64,000 nucleotides of DNA from positions 1,922,001 through 1,986,000 of the forward strand of contig NZ_CP014263.1 of assembly GCF_001988955.1 (NCBI RefSeq), given 5' to 3'. Positions within the stretch are counted from its first letter, which is position 1. Every line of letters begins with the position of its first letter. Positions 33,671-42,594 of this stretch are shown here, one piece after another. A program made the translations under genes and the position numbers. The DNA comes from Spirosoma montaniterrae (lineage in GTDB: Bacteria > Bacteroidota > Bacteroidia > Cytophagales > Spirosomataceae). The notes beneath the pieces were generated by a model. It did no database searches and had not been told where the DNA came from. It saw nothing but the letters and a program-made list of their open reading frames with translations.

Positions 33671-33735
33671 AACCTTATTGCGACTTGCTGAATTATTTGT
33701 TCTTCGACGAAAAAGAAGAACCCGTTGTGCTTTAA
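33619..33735 (+). other. 38-codon open frame, possible 3' end of a second decayed gene
   Basis: The frame MPKPSLADEVVRGSRLLKPY continues CDLLNYLFFDEKEEPVVL and stops at 33733-33735, in a different frame from the DUF2461 remnant. It reads like genuine coding sequence, but I do not recognise the family, and its abrupt junction with the DUF2461 remnant suggests a deletion fusing two gene ends. A functional microprotein cannot be excluded. Confidence 0.35.
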
Positions 33736-33764
33736 TTCGTGGTATCTAATCTGCTTTACCTGCT

Positions 33765-34205
33765 ATGAAACATTACCTGCTCGGTCTGACCCTTTTTCTT
33801 GCCACTACCGTTGTTCAGGCCCAAACTACGCCTACGACGGGATATATTTACAAAGTCGATACCGCCCTGCCAGGCAAAACCGTGTACGTTTGTGGGCAAC
33901 GCCCGTTCGACGGTAAAGGCCGGTTGGTAGGCAAAGGCGACTTTGTTCAGCAGGTTCAGCAGGTCTTTACAAATCTGAAAACAGCCCTCAATGAGGTTGG
34001 TCTGGATGTTGATAACGTGAAGCAGGTGACGTACCACGTTAAAGGTGAAACCGGTTCGATCAATACACAGGCTCAACAGCAACTTTCCAGTTTGGGCACG
34101 GTTTTCTTCGCACAGGCGGCCCCCGCCATCTCCGAAACACGCACTATCTCGAAAATCGCCAGCGACGACGTACTGGTTGAAATTGAGGTAGTTGCGATCA
34201 AATAA
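33765..34205 (+). CDS. RidA (YjgF/YER057c/UK114) family protein, exported
   Basis: 146 residues. A signal peptide (LLGLTLFLATTVVQAQ) precedes the RidA fold: VYVCGQRPFDGKGRLVGKGD, VQQVQQVFTNLKTALNEVGL and VEIEVVAIK at the end. Cytoplasmic RidA hydrolyses reactive enamines and imines from pyridoxal phosphate enzymes. The usual catalytic Arg near IARPALP is not obvious (AAPAISETRTIS instead), so the exported protein may belong to a non-RidA subgroup with another role. Confidence 0.82.
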   Translation: MKHYLLGLTLFLATTVVQAQTTPTTGYIYKVDTALPGKTVYVCGQRPFDGKGRLVGKGDFVQQVQQVFTNLKTALNEVGLDVDNVKQVTYHVKGETGSINTQAQQQLSSLGTVFFAQAAPAISETRTISKIASDDVLVEIEVVAIK

Positions 34206-34227
34206 AAGTTCTCGTTAAGCAAACGCG

Positions 34228-34521
34228 CTACAGCGAATCTTTACGGGCTTTGCCTTTGCCAATCGGAATGCCAACGCCGAACGCACGCGGGTCGGCGGGT
34301 GGATTGGTTTTACGTTTGGTATCAGATGGAGGCAGCACGTTCGGTTGGGGCGACGACTGCATGAGCGTTCCGGGTGCCGATACCGGCGCATCAACGCCTG
34401 GAATCAGTACTTGTTTGGCAGGTGATGCACCCGACGGAACGGCCCGGCGAACGGAGTCGGTCTGGGCGTAGCAAACCGTAATGCAACTGCTGAGCAGCAA
34501 ACCAATTAAGAATAGTCGCAT
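34228..34521 (-). CDS. Small exported Pro/Ser-rich protein of unknown function
   Basis: 97 residues. The signal peptide LFLIGLLLSSCITVCYAQ is clear. The mature part is short, rich in Pro, Ser and Ala, and has no motif I recognise. Its C-terminus is basic (GKGKARKDSL). It is divergent from the AraC gene and convergent with the RidA gene. Confidence 0.55.
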   Translation of the reverse strand: MRLFLIGLLLSSCITVCYAQTDSVRRAVPSGASPAKQVLIPGVDAPVSAPGTLMQSSPQPNVLPPSDTKRKTNPPADPRAFGVGIPIGKGKARKDSL

Positions 34522-34580
34522 GATTGAAAAACGTTGAGTTGAAGCAAGCGCACTCTGTTAACGAATCCGTTGAAAGATAG

Positions 34581-34612
34581 TTTGCCAGCCAATTTATGCT
34601 GGCCTATTTTTG
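34581..34612 (+). promoter_or_regulatory. Promoter (TTTG-N20-TATTTTTG) of the AraC-type gene
   Basis: TTTG at 34581-34584 and TATTTTTG at 34605-34612 are 20 bp apart, a full match to the Bacteroidota consensus. The start would be near 34618, about 13 nt before the ATG at 34631. Confidence 0.7.
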
Positions 34613-34630
34613 TGATTGATTTGTCTGCTT

Positions 34631-35554
34631 ATGGCTATGCCTGATTTATTCGATGTGCCGCAACTGAACACGGCTGATTTGTGGCAGCGTTTTATTCACG
34701 ATGGCCCGAATCAGCCCATTCCATTCCGCGAAAAGCTCGATGATTTTCTGATCCTTCGGCTCGAAGATTACCGGCATCTTATCAAACTCCCTACTACCCC
34801 ATTTCGGCGGCAGGTGCATGAACTGGTGTTTGTCACGAGCGGTTCGCTCACGCGCGGCTGCGACCTGAACACCGTCATTGTGGAGCCGGGCGAAGTACAT
34901 CTGCTGCTGGCAAACCAGATTTCAACCATCGAGAGTCAGTCTGACGATGTAACGGGTTTTTACTGCCATTTCAGCATGGACACCATCATTCAGCTCTACC
35001 ATAAAGAACACATGGTTAGCGAGTTGGCTCGACTAAGTGCGTTGATGCGAAATGGTAGCGTAAAGCTTTCAAACAAAGCATTTTTAGCTGTAAAAATAGT
35101 GTTCGAGCGGCTGATGGACGAATATAAAACCAAGAACGACCTGAGCCTGATTGATGCGTATCTGGTCACGCTCTGCTACGAAATCCGTAACGACGTATCA
35201 ACGAATCAACCCGTTATCGCTACGAAGCAAAGTAAGCCCTATGAATTGGCCGAGCAGTTTAAACGGTTGGTGTTGCAATACATAAGTCATCATCCCTCAA
35301 TGGTGTTCTATGCCGATCAGTTGGGGGTATCTCCCAACCACCTGAACAAGTGCGTGAAACAAACTACTGGCAAAACAGCGAGCGCGCTCATCAACGATGT
35401 GCTGTTGATGGAAGCCAAAGTTTTACTGAAACATTCGGGGCACAGCGTTAGCGAAATTGCCCATCGGCTTGGGTTCGATGACCCTTCCTATTTCGGGCGG
35501 TTTTTTAAAAAAAGTACCGGACTTACTCCCCAGTCGTTTCGCGAAAATGATTGA
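34631..35554 (+). CDS. AraC-family transcriptional regulator
   Basis: 307 residues. The N-terminal 160 form a cupin-like effector domain (LVFVTSGSLTRGCDLNTVIV followed by EPGEVHLLL). The C-terminal 100 hold two helix-turn-helix motifs, with FYADQLGVSPNHLNKCVKQT and VSEIAHRLGFDDPSYFGRFF then KKSTGLTPQSFRE. The annotated frame opens with a TTG at 34616, but the ATG at 34631 agrees with the promoter. It probably controls the two membrane proteins that follow. The effector is unknown. Confidence 0.88.
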   Translation: MAMPDLFDVPQLNTADLWQRFIHDGPNQPIPFREKLDDFLILRLEDYRHLIKLPTTPFRRQVHELVFVTSGSLTRGCDLNTVIVEPGEVHLLLANQISTIESQSDDVTGFYCHFSMDTIIQLYHKEHMVSELARLSALMRNGSVKLSNKAFLAVKIVFERLMDEYKTKNDLSLIDAYLVTLCYEIRNDVSTNQPVIATKQSKPYELAEQFKRLVLQYISHHPSMVFYADQLGVSPNHLNKCVKQTTGKTASALINDVLLMEAKVLLKHSGHSVSEIAHRLGFDDPSYFGRFFKKSTGLTPQSFREND

Positions 35555-35643
35555 AAAGTACCAATCTATTCCGAAAATGTCCGCTTAGTGAGTCAAAATC
35601 AATTCAGAACTTTGCCGCATCATTCACGACACATAGATTGTTC

Positions 35644-36108
35644 ATGTATTTAACGCTTCTCGCGCTGCATTCCGTTATTCGCTGGTTTGTGGTTATAATT
35701 CTGGGGCTTACGCTGGCGGCAAGCTGGCAAGGCTGGCTCTCCAACCGACCCTACACCCCCACTGACGCCCGGCTGCGGAGCATTGCCACCTCGATTACGC
35801 ACCTGCAACTGCTGCTTGGCTTTGTGCTCTACTTTAAAAGCCCTATAACTGGCTACTTTCGCGAAAATTTTCGGGAGTCGCTGAACTCATCAGACCTTAC
35901 GTTTTTCGGTCTGATTCATATTAGCCTGATGCTTGTGGCCGTGGTGGTGCTTACGTTCGGTTCGTCGCTGGGCAAGCGAGCCGCTACCGACGCGCAAAAG
36001 CACCGAACCGTAGCGTTGTATTTTCTGGCTGGCACGCTTATTCTGCTGGCCGCCGTACCGTGGCCGTTTTCGCCACTGGCCCAACGTCCTCTATTTCGTA
36101 GTTTTTAA
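35644..36108 (+). CDS. Membrane protein of unknown function, four helices
   Basis: 154 residues from the ATG at 35644 (the frame opens upstream at a TTG). There are four hydrophobic segments (LLALHSVIRWFVVIILGLTLA, LQLLLGFVLYF, LIHISLMLVAVVVLTFGSSL, VALYFLAGTLILLAAVPW). The family is not recognised with certainty; it resembles conserved Bacteroidota cytochrome-b-like or heme-biogenesis membrane proteins in its HSVIRW and THLQLLLG histidines. It lies between the AraC gene and the DUF3817 gene. Confidence 0.7.
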   Translation: MYLTLLALHSVIRWFVVIILGLTLAASWQGWLSNRPYTPTDARLRSIATSITHLQLLLGFVLYFKSPITGYFRENFRESLNSSDLTFFGLIHISLMLVAVVVLTFGSSLGKRAATDAQKHRTVALYFLAGTLILLAAVPWPFSPLAQRPLFRSF

Positions 36109-36120
36109 TCGCTCTGATTT

Positions 36121-36456
36121 ATGCACTTACTCACCACCCGCATTGGTCGGCTCAAATTAGTCGCTCTGCTCGAAGGCATTTCGCTTATTGTCTTGATTTT
36201 CATTGCCGTACCCCTCAAACACATCTGGGGTAAGCCCTGGTTGGTACAGAATGTAGGCATGATTCACGGGTTACTGTTTATTCTGTATGTGCTGAACGTG
36301 CTTCAGGCCAAGCTCGAACTGGGCTGGAATACGGGTAAAACCCTGCTGGCTCTGGCTCTGTCGTTCGTTCCATTCGGTACGTTTTACGTCACGGCGAAGA
36401 TGCTACCCACGATTATCGACGACGCCGACCGCAATCAACAGCAGCCGAAGCCATGA
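36121..36456 (+). CDS. DUF3817 membrane protein
   Basis: 111 residues with three membrane segments. The family marks are EGISLIVLIFIAVPLKH near the start and VGMIHGLLFILYVLNV in the middle, with PFGTFYV towards the end. Function is unknown. It lies 12 bp after the 35644 gene and is probably cotranscribed with it. Confidence 0.87.
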   Translation: MHLLTTRIGRLKLVALLEGISLIVLIFIAVPLKHIWGKPWLVQNVGMIHGLLFILYVLNVLQAKLELGWNTGKTLLALALSFVPFGTFYVTAKMLPTIIDDADRNQQQPKP

Positions 36457-36522
36457 TAGTACTGCTGTAGCATCGGAACGGGCTTTTCTTTATTTTTAGA
36501 GCGAACCCCGTCATTCGCTGCC

Positions 36523-38127
36523 ATGCAACAAACACTGCTACTTTGCCTGTCGTTACTGCTGCTCATTTCGGTACTGGTAATGGTAGGGCAACGACTTCGC
36601 ATCCCTATACCTATCTTTTTAGTTATCAGCGGATTGCTTATCAGTTTCATTCCAGGCATTCCGCGCATCGAAGTTGACCCCGAACTAATTTTTCTGATTT
36701 TTCTGCCCCCTCTGCTCTACGAGGCCGCCTGGTTTACGTCATGGAAGGAGTTCTGGCGGTGGCGACGCATTATTGTCACGCTGGCGTTTGGGCTGGTATT
36801 TTTTACAGCCTTCGCAGTGGCTTATTTTTCGAGCTGGCTCATTCCGGGTTTCACGCTTGCGCTGGGCTTCCTGCTGGGCGGCATCATCTCGCCCCCCGAC
36901 GCCGTGGCCGCAACTTCGGTACTACGCGGCATCAACGTTCCGAAACGGCTGATGAGCGTTATTGAAGGCGAAAGCCTGATAAATGATGCATCGTCACTGA
37001 TTGTGTTTCGGTTCGCGCTGGCGGCTGTGCTGTCGGGCACCTTTGTACTGCACGAAGCCGTCACCAACTTTTTCATGGTCACGTTTGGCGGCATTGGCAT
37101 CGGGCTGGCCGTATCGGCGGTGTTTTATGCCATTCATCGCTGGATACCATCGCCCGTGCGTATTACCATCCTGCTCACGTTTATTCTGCCCTACACCCTC
37201 TACTTAGCCGCTGAGTATTACCACTGTTCGGGGGTGATGGCCGTGGTGAGCGGGGGGCTATTTATGGCAAATCAGCGCACTACCATTTTAAATCACTCGT
37301 CTCGACTACAAAGCTCGTCGATGTGGGCAACGGTAGTTTTTGCGCTCAACGGTGCCGTATTTATCCTGATTGGGCTTGAACTGCCTGTTATCATGCGCGG
37401 CTTGGACGGCTATTCGCTGACGGAGGTAGTTGGGTATGCTGGCCTGATTACGCTCCTGGTAATTATCGTTCGGCTGGTTGCAGCCCTGTTCACGGCAGGG
37501 TTCACGCGGGTGGTTGGTAGTATACTACCAAAGGCCGTAGCCGACACTAATCCGGGCTGGCGGGCACCCATCATTGTTGGCTGGGCCGGTATGCGGGGCG
37601 TGGTATCGCTGGCGTCGGCCCTGTCGGTACCGCTCACGCTGACCAATGGACAACCGTTCCCGCAGCGCAATCTGATTCTGTTCATCACGTTCGTGGTTAT
37701 TCTGATAACGCTTGTTTTTCAGGGGCTTACCTTGCCAATGGTGGTACGGAAAGTACGTTACCGCGCTCCCGAAGAGCAACTTTCCGAAGATGAACAAGAA
37801 TCGGCAATCCGGCTGAAACTGCTGGAAGTTGCACTCGACCATCTGAACAACCACTATGGACCCGACATTCGGCAGAACGAATTAGTGGAAAACCTGAAAA
37901 GCCGGATGGAAAGCGACCAACGGCTGACAACGCAGCATCTGAACTCGCTCGACTGCGATACACACAAGATTAACCGCTATAACCACATCATAACCGACGT
38001 CATCAATGCTAAACGCCGGGCCTTGTATCACTTTCGGCGTAAACAGGAATTTGATGACGACATTATCCGCAAAGAAGAAGCCCGGCTCGATCTGGAAGAA
38101 GAAAAAATAGATCACCCGATTCACTGA
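36523..38127 (+). CDS. Na+/H+ antiporter, CPA1 family
   Basis: 534 residues with about 12 membrane helices in the first 400, then a charged cytoplasmic tail with coiled-coil character. Characteristic segments are FLPPLLYEAAW, ISPPDAVAATSVL and VIEGESLINDASSLIVFRFAL (the ND motif used in ion binding), and GWAGMRGVVSLASAL. It exchanges Na+ or another cation for protons at the inner membrane, supporting pH and salt tolerance. Confidence 0.93.
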   Translation: MQQTLLLCLSLLLLISVLVMVGQRLRIPIPIFLVISGLLISFIPGIPRIEVDPELIFLIFLPPLLYEAAWFTSWKEFWRWRRIIVTLAFGLVFFTAFAVAYFSSWLIPGFTLALGFLLGGIISPPDAVAATSVLRGINVPKRLMSVIEGESLINDASSLIVFRFALAAVLSGTFVLHEAVTNFFMVTFGGIGIGLAVSAVFYAIHRWIPSPVRITILLTFILPYTLYLAAEYYHCSGVMAVVSGGLFMANQRTTILNHSSRLQSSSMWATVVFALNGAVFILIGLELPVIMRGLDGYSLTEVVGYAGLITLLVIIVRLVAALFTAGFTRVVGSILPKAVADTNPGWRAPIIVGWAGMRGVVSLASALSVPLTLTNGQPFPQRNLILFITFVVILITLVFQGLTLPMVVRKVRYRAPEEQLSEDEQESAIRLKLLEVALDHLNNHYGPDIRQNELVENLKSRMESDQRLTTQHLNSLDCDTHKINRYNHIITDVINAKRRALYHFRRKQEFDDDIIRKEEARLDLEEEKIDHPIH

Positions 38128-38144
38128 CCAGTTATACTTGTTCT

Positions 38145-38166
38145 TGATATAAAAGAAACTATATCA
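38145..38166. other. Short dyad after the antiporter gene
   Basis: TGATATA (38145-38151) and TATATCA (38160-38166) are exact complements, flanked by outer ACTTGT/ACAAGT halves. There is no T-run, so it may be a weak terminator or a binding site between the converging antiporter and AraC genes. Confidence 0.35.
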
Positions 38167-38247
38167 TCAGTACAAGTCAAAATCTTGATTATGAGAACCT
38201 TATTCTGGACTGCTTGTAGTCATCACGAACAAAATACAACGTTGTGT

Positions 38248-39222
38248 CTAAAAGCAAACGACAGAAAGCCGGGCGTAAGCCGATGGCGTCAGGCCAACCA
38301 CTTGCTTAAACGCTGAGATAAAATGGCCGGGACTGCTGTAGTGCAGTTGAGCAGCAAGGTCGGTCGGGCTGGTTCGGTCGGCTTGCAGGCGTTCGCAGGC
38401 GTAGCGCATCCGCAGGGTCAGTACGTACTGGTAGGGCGTGGTTCCGAACAAGGCTCTGAAGCCTGTTCGCAGTTTGAAGTTGTTCAGGAGAAACTGCTTC
38501 GCCAGCGTTGGCACGGCAATCTCGTCTAAGAAATGGCTATCCAAATACGCCTTCACCGCCCGTAGTTTGTCTTCGTCGGTAGCCGATACCGTAACGGGCA
38601 TCGCCCTGCCGTTCGGCGGCTCGTGCTGCCACCGATACCACAGCAACAGTTCGGTGAGTTTGGCCCGCTGGAAAACGGGTTGCAAGTCGTCGGGAAACGG
38701 GTTGGTCATCAACTGCTGCAAAATCTGGAGTTGCTCGGCCCGATACCGTAGCGGGGCCGGACTGGCCATAGTGGCTTCGCGCTGAACGACTTTTTCGGCA
38801 ACGGTGGGCATTCCGCAGTCAACGAGTAATTGCACCGCTACGCCAGGATTCAGGTTGACGCTGATGTATTCGTAATCGCTCTGCTCCGGGAAGTCGATGG
38901 TTGCTACAGGGTCGAAACAGGCGAAGAGATTCATCTGGCCGGTCTTCATCAACTGATTGCCCCGGATGCCCCGTATATGCGCGTCGGACTGCCCCCGAAG
39001 TTGAAAATGAAGGCTTACGTGATCGACGTCGCGCACGTCCACGACGCTCAGTGGTCGCTCGAATCCACCTTTCAGGTTCACAATCGACAGCATCTGATCG
39101 TACTGTTTGTGCGACTGCATCCGAAACGCGTCTGTACAGCGGCTGTGTTCGCGGGTAGCCCGTTCGCAGCCCGAAAATGTCCGCTCCAGGATGTCACTCA
39201 ACTCGTCGCCTTTGATAATCAT
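38248..39222 (-). CDS. AraC-family transcriptional regulator
   Basis: 324 residues. The C-terminal 100 hold the two helix-turn-helix motifs: VPTLAKQFLLNNFKLRTGFR and PTDLAAQLHYSSPGHFISAF with KQVVGLTPSAYARL. The N-terminal part is an effector domain of the kind seen in PchR/YesN-like regulators (VVDVRDVDHVSLHFQLRGQS). It is divergent from the HAD and MFS genes with 71 bp between, so it may regulate them. The signal is unknown. Confidence 0.88.
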   Translation of the reverse strand: MIIKGDELSDILERTFSGCERATREHSRCTDAFRMQSHKQYDQMLSIVNLKGGFERPLSVVDVRDVDHVSLHFQLRGQSDAHIRGIRGNQLMKTGQMNLFACFDPVATIDFPEQSDYEYISVNLNPGVAVQLLVDCGMPTVAEKVVQREATMASPAPLRYRAEQLQILQQLMTNPFPDDLQPVFQRAKLTELLLWYRWQHEPPNGRAMPVTVSATDEDKLRAVKAYLDSHFLDEIAVPTLAKQFLLNNFKLRTGFRALFGTTPYQYVLTLRMRYACERLQADRTSPTDLAAQLHYSSPGHFISAFKQVVGLTPSAYARLSVVCF

Positions 39223-39293
39223 CGCTTTTTCGGAATTTATTATCGGTTTTTCGGCACCATCACCGGTCCGATAAGGGCTAACTTTGCACCCTT

Positions 39294-39995
39294 ATGAATT
39301 CGTTCCCCAAATTAATCGCCTTCGATGCCGACGATACGCTCTGGGCCAACCAGCCGCTGTTCGACGACGCAGAAGAAGAACTTCGTCTGTTGTTGAAACA
39401 GTTCGGTTCCGACGAGCAAATTAATCAGACGCTTATCGACGTGCAAACCGAAAACCTGCGCCTGATGGGCTACGGAGCCAAAGGATTCATGCTGTCGATG
39501 ATTGAAGCAGCCATTCGCCTGACCGATGGCGCGGTGCGGGGCACGCAGATTCAGCAGATTATCGACCTCGGCAAAGAACTGCTCCGGTTCCCGATTAACC
39601 TCATCGACGGCGTGGAAGAGGTGCTTGAGACGCTCAGTGCCGAGCATGAACTGATGGTGCTGACCAAAGGCGATCTGCTCGATCAGGAGAGCAAACTGGC
39701 GCGGTCGGGCGTGGGGCAGTATTTCAGTCACGTAGAGATTGTCAGCGAAAAGCACGAAGCCGCTTACCGCCGGATTCTGTCGCGCTACCACGTAGAACCC
39801 GCCGATTTTCTGATGATTGGCAACTCGCTCAAATCCGACATTCTGCCCGTTGTCAACATCGGCGGTCAGGCTATCTACGTACCGTATCACACGACGTGGC
39901 ATTTCGAGCGGATGGCCGAGACCGGGCATCCGAACGGTTACGTACAGGTCGAGAGCATCCGCGACGTACTCGGGCTGTTACAGGCTCTCCGATAA
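39294..39995 (+). CDS. HAD-family hydrolase
   Basis: 233 residues. HAD motif I is FDADDTLWANQPLF, in which the first Asp is the nucleophile and the third residue the general acid. LMVLTKGDLLDQESKL is motif II, and DFLMIGNSLKSDILP provides motif IV. The usual substrates are phosphorylated metabolites and cannot be set from sequence. A TAACTTTG box at 39279-39286 ends 7 nt before the ATG, implying a leader of only a few nucleotides. The MFS gene follows after 11 bp. Confidence 0.87.
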   Translation: MNSFPKLIAFDADDTLWANQPLFDDAEEELRLLLKQFGSDEQINQTLIDVQTENLRLMGYGAKGFMLSMIEAAIRLTDGAVRGTQIQQIIDLGKELLRFPINLIDGVEEVLETLSAEHELMVLTKGDLLDQESKLARSGVGQYFSHVEIVSEKHEAAYRRILSRYHVEPADFLMIGNSLKSDILPVVNIGGQAIYVPYHTTWHFERMAETGHPNGYVQVESIRDVLGLLQALR

Positions 39996-40006
39996 GAATT
40001 TCCACT

Positions 40007-41431
40007 ATGCGCTACGTACCCCGCCAGCAGCTTATCCTGATTATTGCGTCGATCAGCGTCTTCTTTGAAGCGTTGGACATTGCCATTATCAACCTGACAA
40101 TGCCCCTGATTCAGCGCGGTTTCGGTCTCACGGCCAACAGCGTACAGTGGCTACAAACGCTGTACGTACTGCTGTATGGCGGGTTGCTGATTCTGGGTGG
40201 GCGACTGGCCGATACGGTTGGCCGCAAACGCGTGTTTCTGACCGCTTCGGGGCTGTTTTTGCTGACGTCGCTGGGGGCGGGACTGGCTCCGTCGTTTGGC
40301 TGGCTGCTGTTTTTCCGGGGATTGCAGGGCGTGGCCGCTGCGCTGCTGATGCCCTCGGCCCTGTCTATCGTGACCAACGCCTTTACCGACGCTGCTGCCC
40401 GCAGCCGGGCCATTGGTGTGGTGAGCGCGTTTGCGGCCATCGGTTCGGGCAGCGGGCTGTCGGTGGGTGGGCTGATTGCCAGTGGGTTTGGCTGGCAGTG
40501 GGTGTTTTTCATCAACGTACCCGTTATTCTGCTCACGCTTGGGCTGGCGTACCGCTACATTCCCGACGATGCTCCCCAGCACAGTACCCCGCCCGACGTG
40601 GGTTCAGGACTGTTATTGACCGGGCTGATTACGGCCCTCTCCTACGTGGTTCATGAACTGGGCAACTGGCGCACCCACGGTGGCCTGCTGGTGGGATTGA
40701 CACTGATTGTAGGGGTAGGCAGTTATTTTTTTCTAAAGCGAAACGCTACTCAGCCCGTGCCACTTATCGACTTTGCGATACTCCGCCCGGCCCTGACCGG
40801 CATTGGCGTGTATGTGTGTCTCGGCGCATCATTTACAGGCTTTCTGTTCCTGATTTCGTTGATTTTACAGAACGACCGGGGACTAAGTGCGGCTCAGGCC
40901 GGGCTGATGCTCCTGCCGTTCAGCGTACTCTCGGCTATTACGGGTAAGGTGTTTATCCCGGCTTTATTGAAGCGATTCAGCGTCCGGCAAATCGCCCTGA
41001 TGGGCATGATCTCACTGACGGTCAGCGCATTATTTCTGCTGTTTTCTGCTCAATCTGGGTCCGATAGCCACCTGCCGCTGTTACTGGCGATGACCTGCGC
41101 CAACGGACTGGGCATTGCGCTGGCCTATTCGGGCCTAACGGTGCTGTCGATTCAGGGCATTGCCGAAGCACACCACGGGTTAGTGTCGGGCGTGGCAACT
41201 ACGGCTTATTTTTTCGGGGGCGGGCTGGGCCTGTCGCTGCTGTCATTATTTCTGGGCAGTGGCCTGGCGGGCGAACCGGTAGTGGGCGTTGGGTCACTCC
41301 TGCTATTCGGAATGTATGGCGGCATCGGGGTGACTTGGCTGCTGGTCACGAATGCCCTCACTCACAGTAAGGGCATTCGTGATACTACGGAATCACCTCA
41401 ACACCTTCCATCGAGTCGAGCCGGACAATGA
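40007..41431 (+). CDS. MFS transporter, DHA2 (EmrB/QacA) type
   Basis: 474 residues with about 14 membrane helices. The start is set at 40007 (RYVPRQQLILIIASISVFFE); the frame is open further upstream inside the HAD gene. Typical DHA2 segments are LDIAIINLTMPLIQRGF, GGRLADTVGRKRVFLTAS and QGVAAALLMPSALSIV. It probably exports hydrophobic or cationic drugs by proton antiport. The 3' end overlaps the convergent 41385-42554 gene by 47 bp. Confidence 0.9.
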   Translation: MRYVPRQQLILIIASISVFFEALDIAIINLTMPLIQRGFGLTANSVQWLQTLYVLLYGGLLILGGRLADTVGRKRVFLTASGLFLLTSLGAGLAPSFGWLLFFRGLQGVAAALLMPSALSIVTNAFTDAAARSRAIGVVSAFAAIGSGSGLSVGGLIASGFGWQWVFFINVPVILLTLGLAYRYIPDDAPQHSTPPDVGSGLLLTGLITALSYVVHELGNWRTHGGLLVGLTLIVGVGSYFFLKRNATQPVPLIDFAILRPALTGIGVYVCLGASFTGFLFLISLILQNDRGLSAAQAGLMLLPFSVLSAITGKVFIPALLKRFSVRQIALMGMISLTVSALFLLFSAQSGSDSHLPLLLAMTCANGLGIALAYSGLTVLSIQGIAEAHHGLVSGVATTAYFFGGGLGLSLLSLFLGSGLAGEPVVGVGSLLLFGMYGGIGVTWLLVTNALTHSKGIRDTTESPQHLPSSRAGQ

Positions 41432-42554
41432 GACCCCAACCAAAGAAGTTGTTGGCCACGCCGATCACTAATTCATTATCACCGGCTTTAAGGGGCAGGT
41501 CGAACGTACCGTTTTCGATGGAGATGCGTCCGTCCGGGGTTTTTCGCAAACCCGGAGCCGTGTACATATTCTTGTCGAAATACACCGGCTGACCGTTCGC
41601 AAACACCCATACGTCGTCGCTGAAACCAATGACTACCCGTCGCTTCTGTTCGGCACTGGCTTTAAATTTGGTACGTAGCCATACCAGCCGCCGTTCTTCG
41701 CTTTTTCCGTACTGCCGCGTCAGATTCACGAGACCGTAGCGTTCGGCCAGCAGCGGTTGCCACGTCGTTTCGGGCTTCGGCAGATGAGTAGGCATCACCT
41801 CCTGCCCCATCGGCAACGGCTGTGGCTGACTCACCTGCCAGGTACGAACATAGCGCGGGTCACGACGGGTAGGATCGTAGCCTTCGGTGGCGGGCAGTCC
41901 CTCGGTCAGGTTCGGTTTCACAACTACGTTGGCGATATACCCCGCTCCCTCGAAGGCAAGTTCGCCCTGTTTGGCGTCGGCTTCGAGTCGCGGCACTTCC
42001 AGCACGGGCCGCTGCATATCGTTCACATACACGAGCATCTGAACACCCGACACGACCAATTTTACGTGGTTCCAATCCCCTTTTCTGAAGACCGGCACCG
42101 GAGCCTGAAACTGATCGAGCAGATCCCAGATCAGTACGCCTTTTTGATAAGGTGCATACTGAATGGCGTCCATCATAGCAGGTTGGCCCAATTGGGTGAT
42201 TCGGAAGTACATGTATTCGCTTTCGGTCGAATCCTGCCGCCGGAAATAAATACCAGCAAAGCGGGGGTCTTCCGGCACGATGTCGTACTCGATGGTGCCG
42301 TTGGCGAACGTAACACTGCTCACGGGAACGGTTTTCGCCTTCGGTAAGATATGCACAGCCGGTACGTCGCGAAAGGTAGTCAGTTCTACCTGCCCGGCCT
42401 GAATGGGCCATGCTGTTGCATCGATGGGTACGCGAATCTCGGCGGTTGGTGAAGGGGGTACATCGCTCCGTTTTTTAGCTGGTTTTTGAGCTACAACCAG
42501 CATACTTGACAGCGTTAACAGGGCAAACCCCATGATTCGCAGGCACTTCTTCAT
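41385..42554 (-). CDS. Exported protein with LamG-like and C-terminal beta-sandwich domains
   Basis: 389 residues from ATG at 42554 (KKCLRIMGFALLTLSSMLVV signal); the frame continues upstream to 42578. After the signal, residues about 65-215 have the concanavalin/LamG or DUF1080-like pattern seen in FANGTIEYDIVPEDPRFAGI, GDWNHVKLVVSGVQMLVYVN and LAFEGAGYIANVVV. The last 90 residues look like a galactose-binding-type sandwich (VWVFANGQPVYFDKN, LPLKAGDNELVIGVANNFFG). No catalytic motif is seen. A carbohydrate-binding or periplasmic role is inferred. It converges with the MFS gene. Confidence 0.7.
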   Translation of the reverse strand: MKKCLRIMGFALLTLSSMLVVAQKPAKKRSDVPPSPTAEIRVPIDATAWPIQAGQVELTTFRDVPAVHILPKAKTVPVSSVTFANGTIEYDIVPEDPRFAGIYFRRQDSTESEYMYFRITQLGQPAMMDAIQYAPYQKGVLIWDLLDQFQAPVPVFRKGDWNHVKLVVSGVQMLVYVNDMQRPVLEVPRLEADAKQGELAFEGAGYIANVVVKPNLTEGLPATEGYDPTRRDPRYVRTWQVSQPQPLPMGQEVMPTHLPKPETTWQPLLAERYGLVNLTRQYGKSEERRLVWLRTKFKASAEQKRRVVIGFSDDVWVFANGQPVYFDKNMYTAPGLRKTPDGRISIENGTFDLPLKAGDNELVIGVANNFFGWGLIVRLDSMEGVEVIP

Positions 42555-42594
42555 GATGAGTATCATCTGGTAGATCAAGTGAACGACATCCCCC

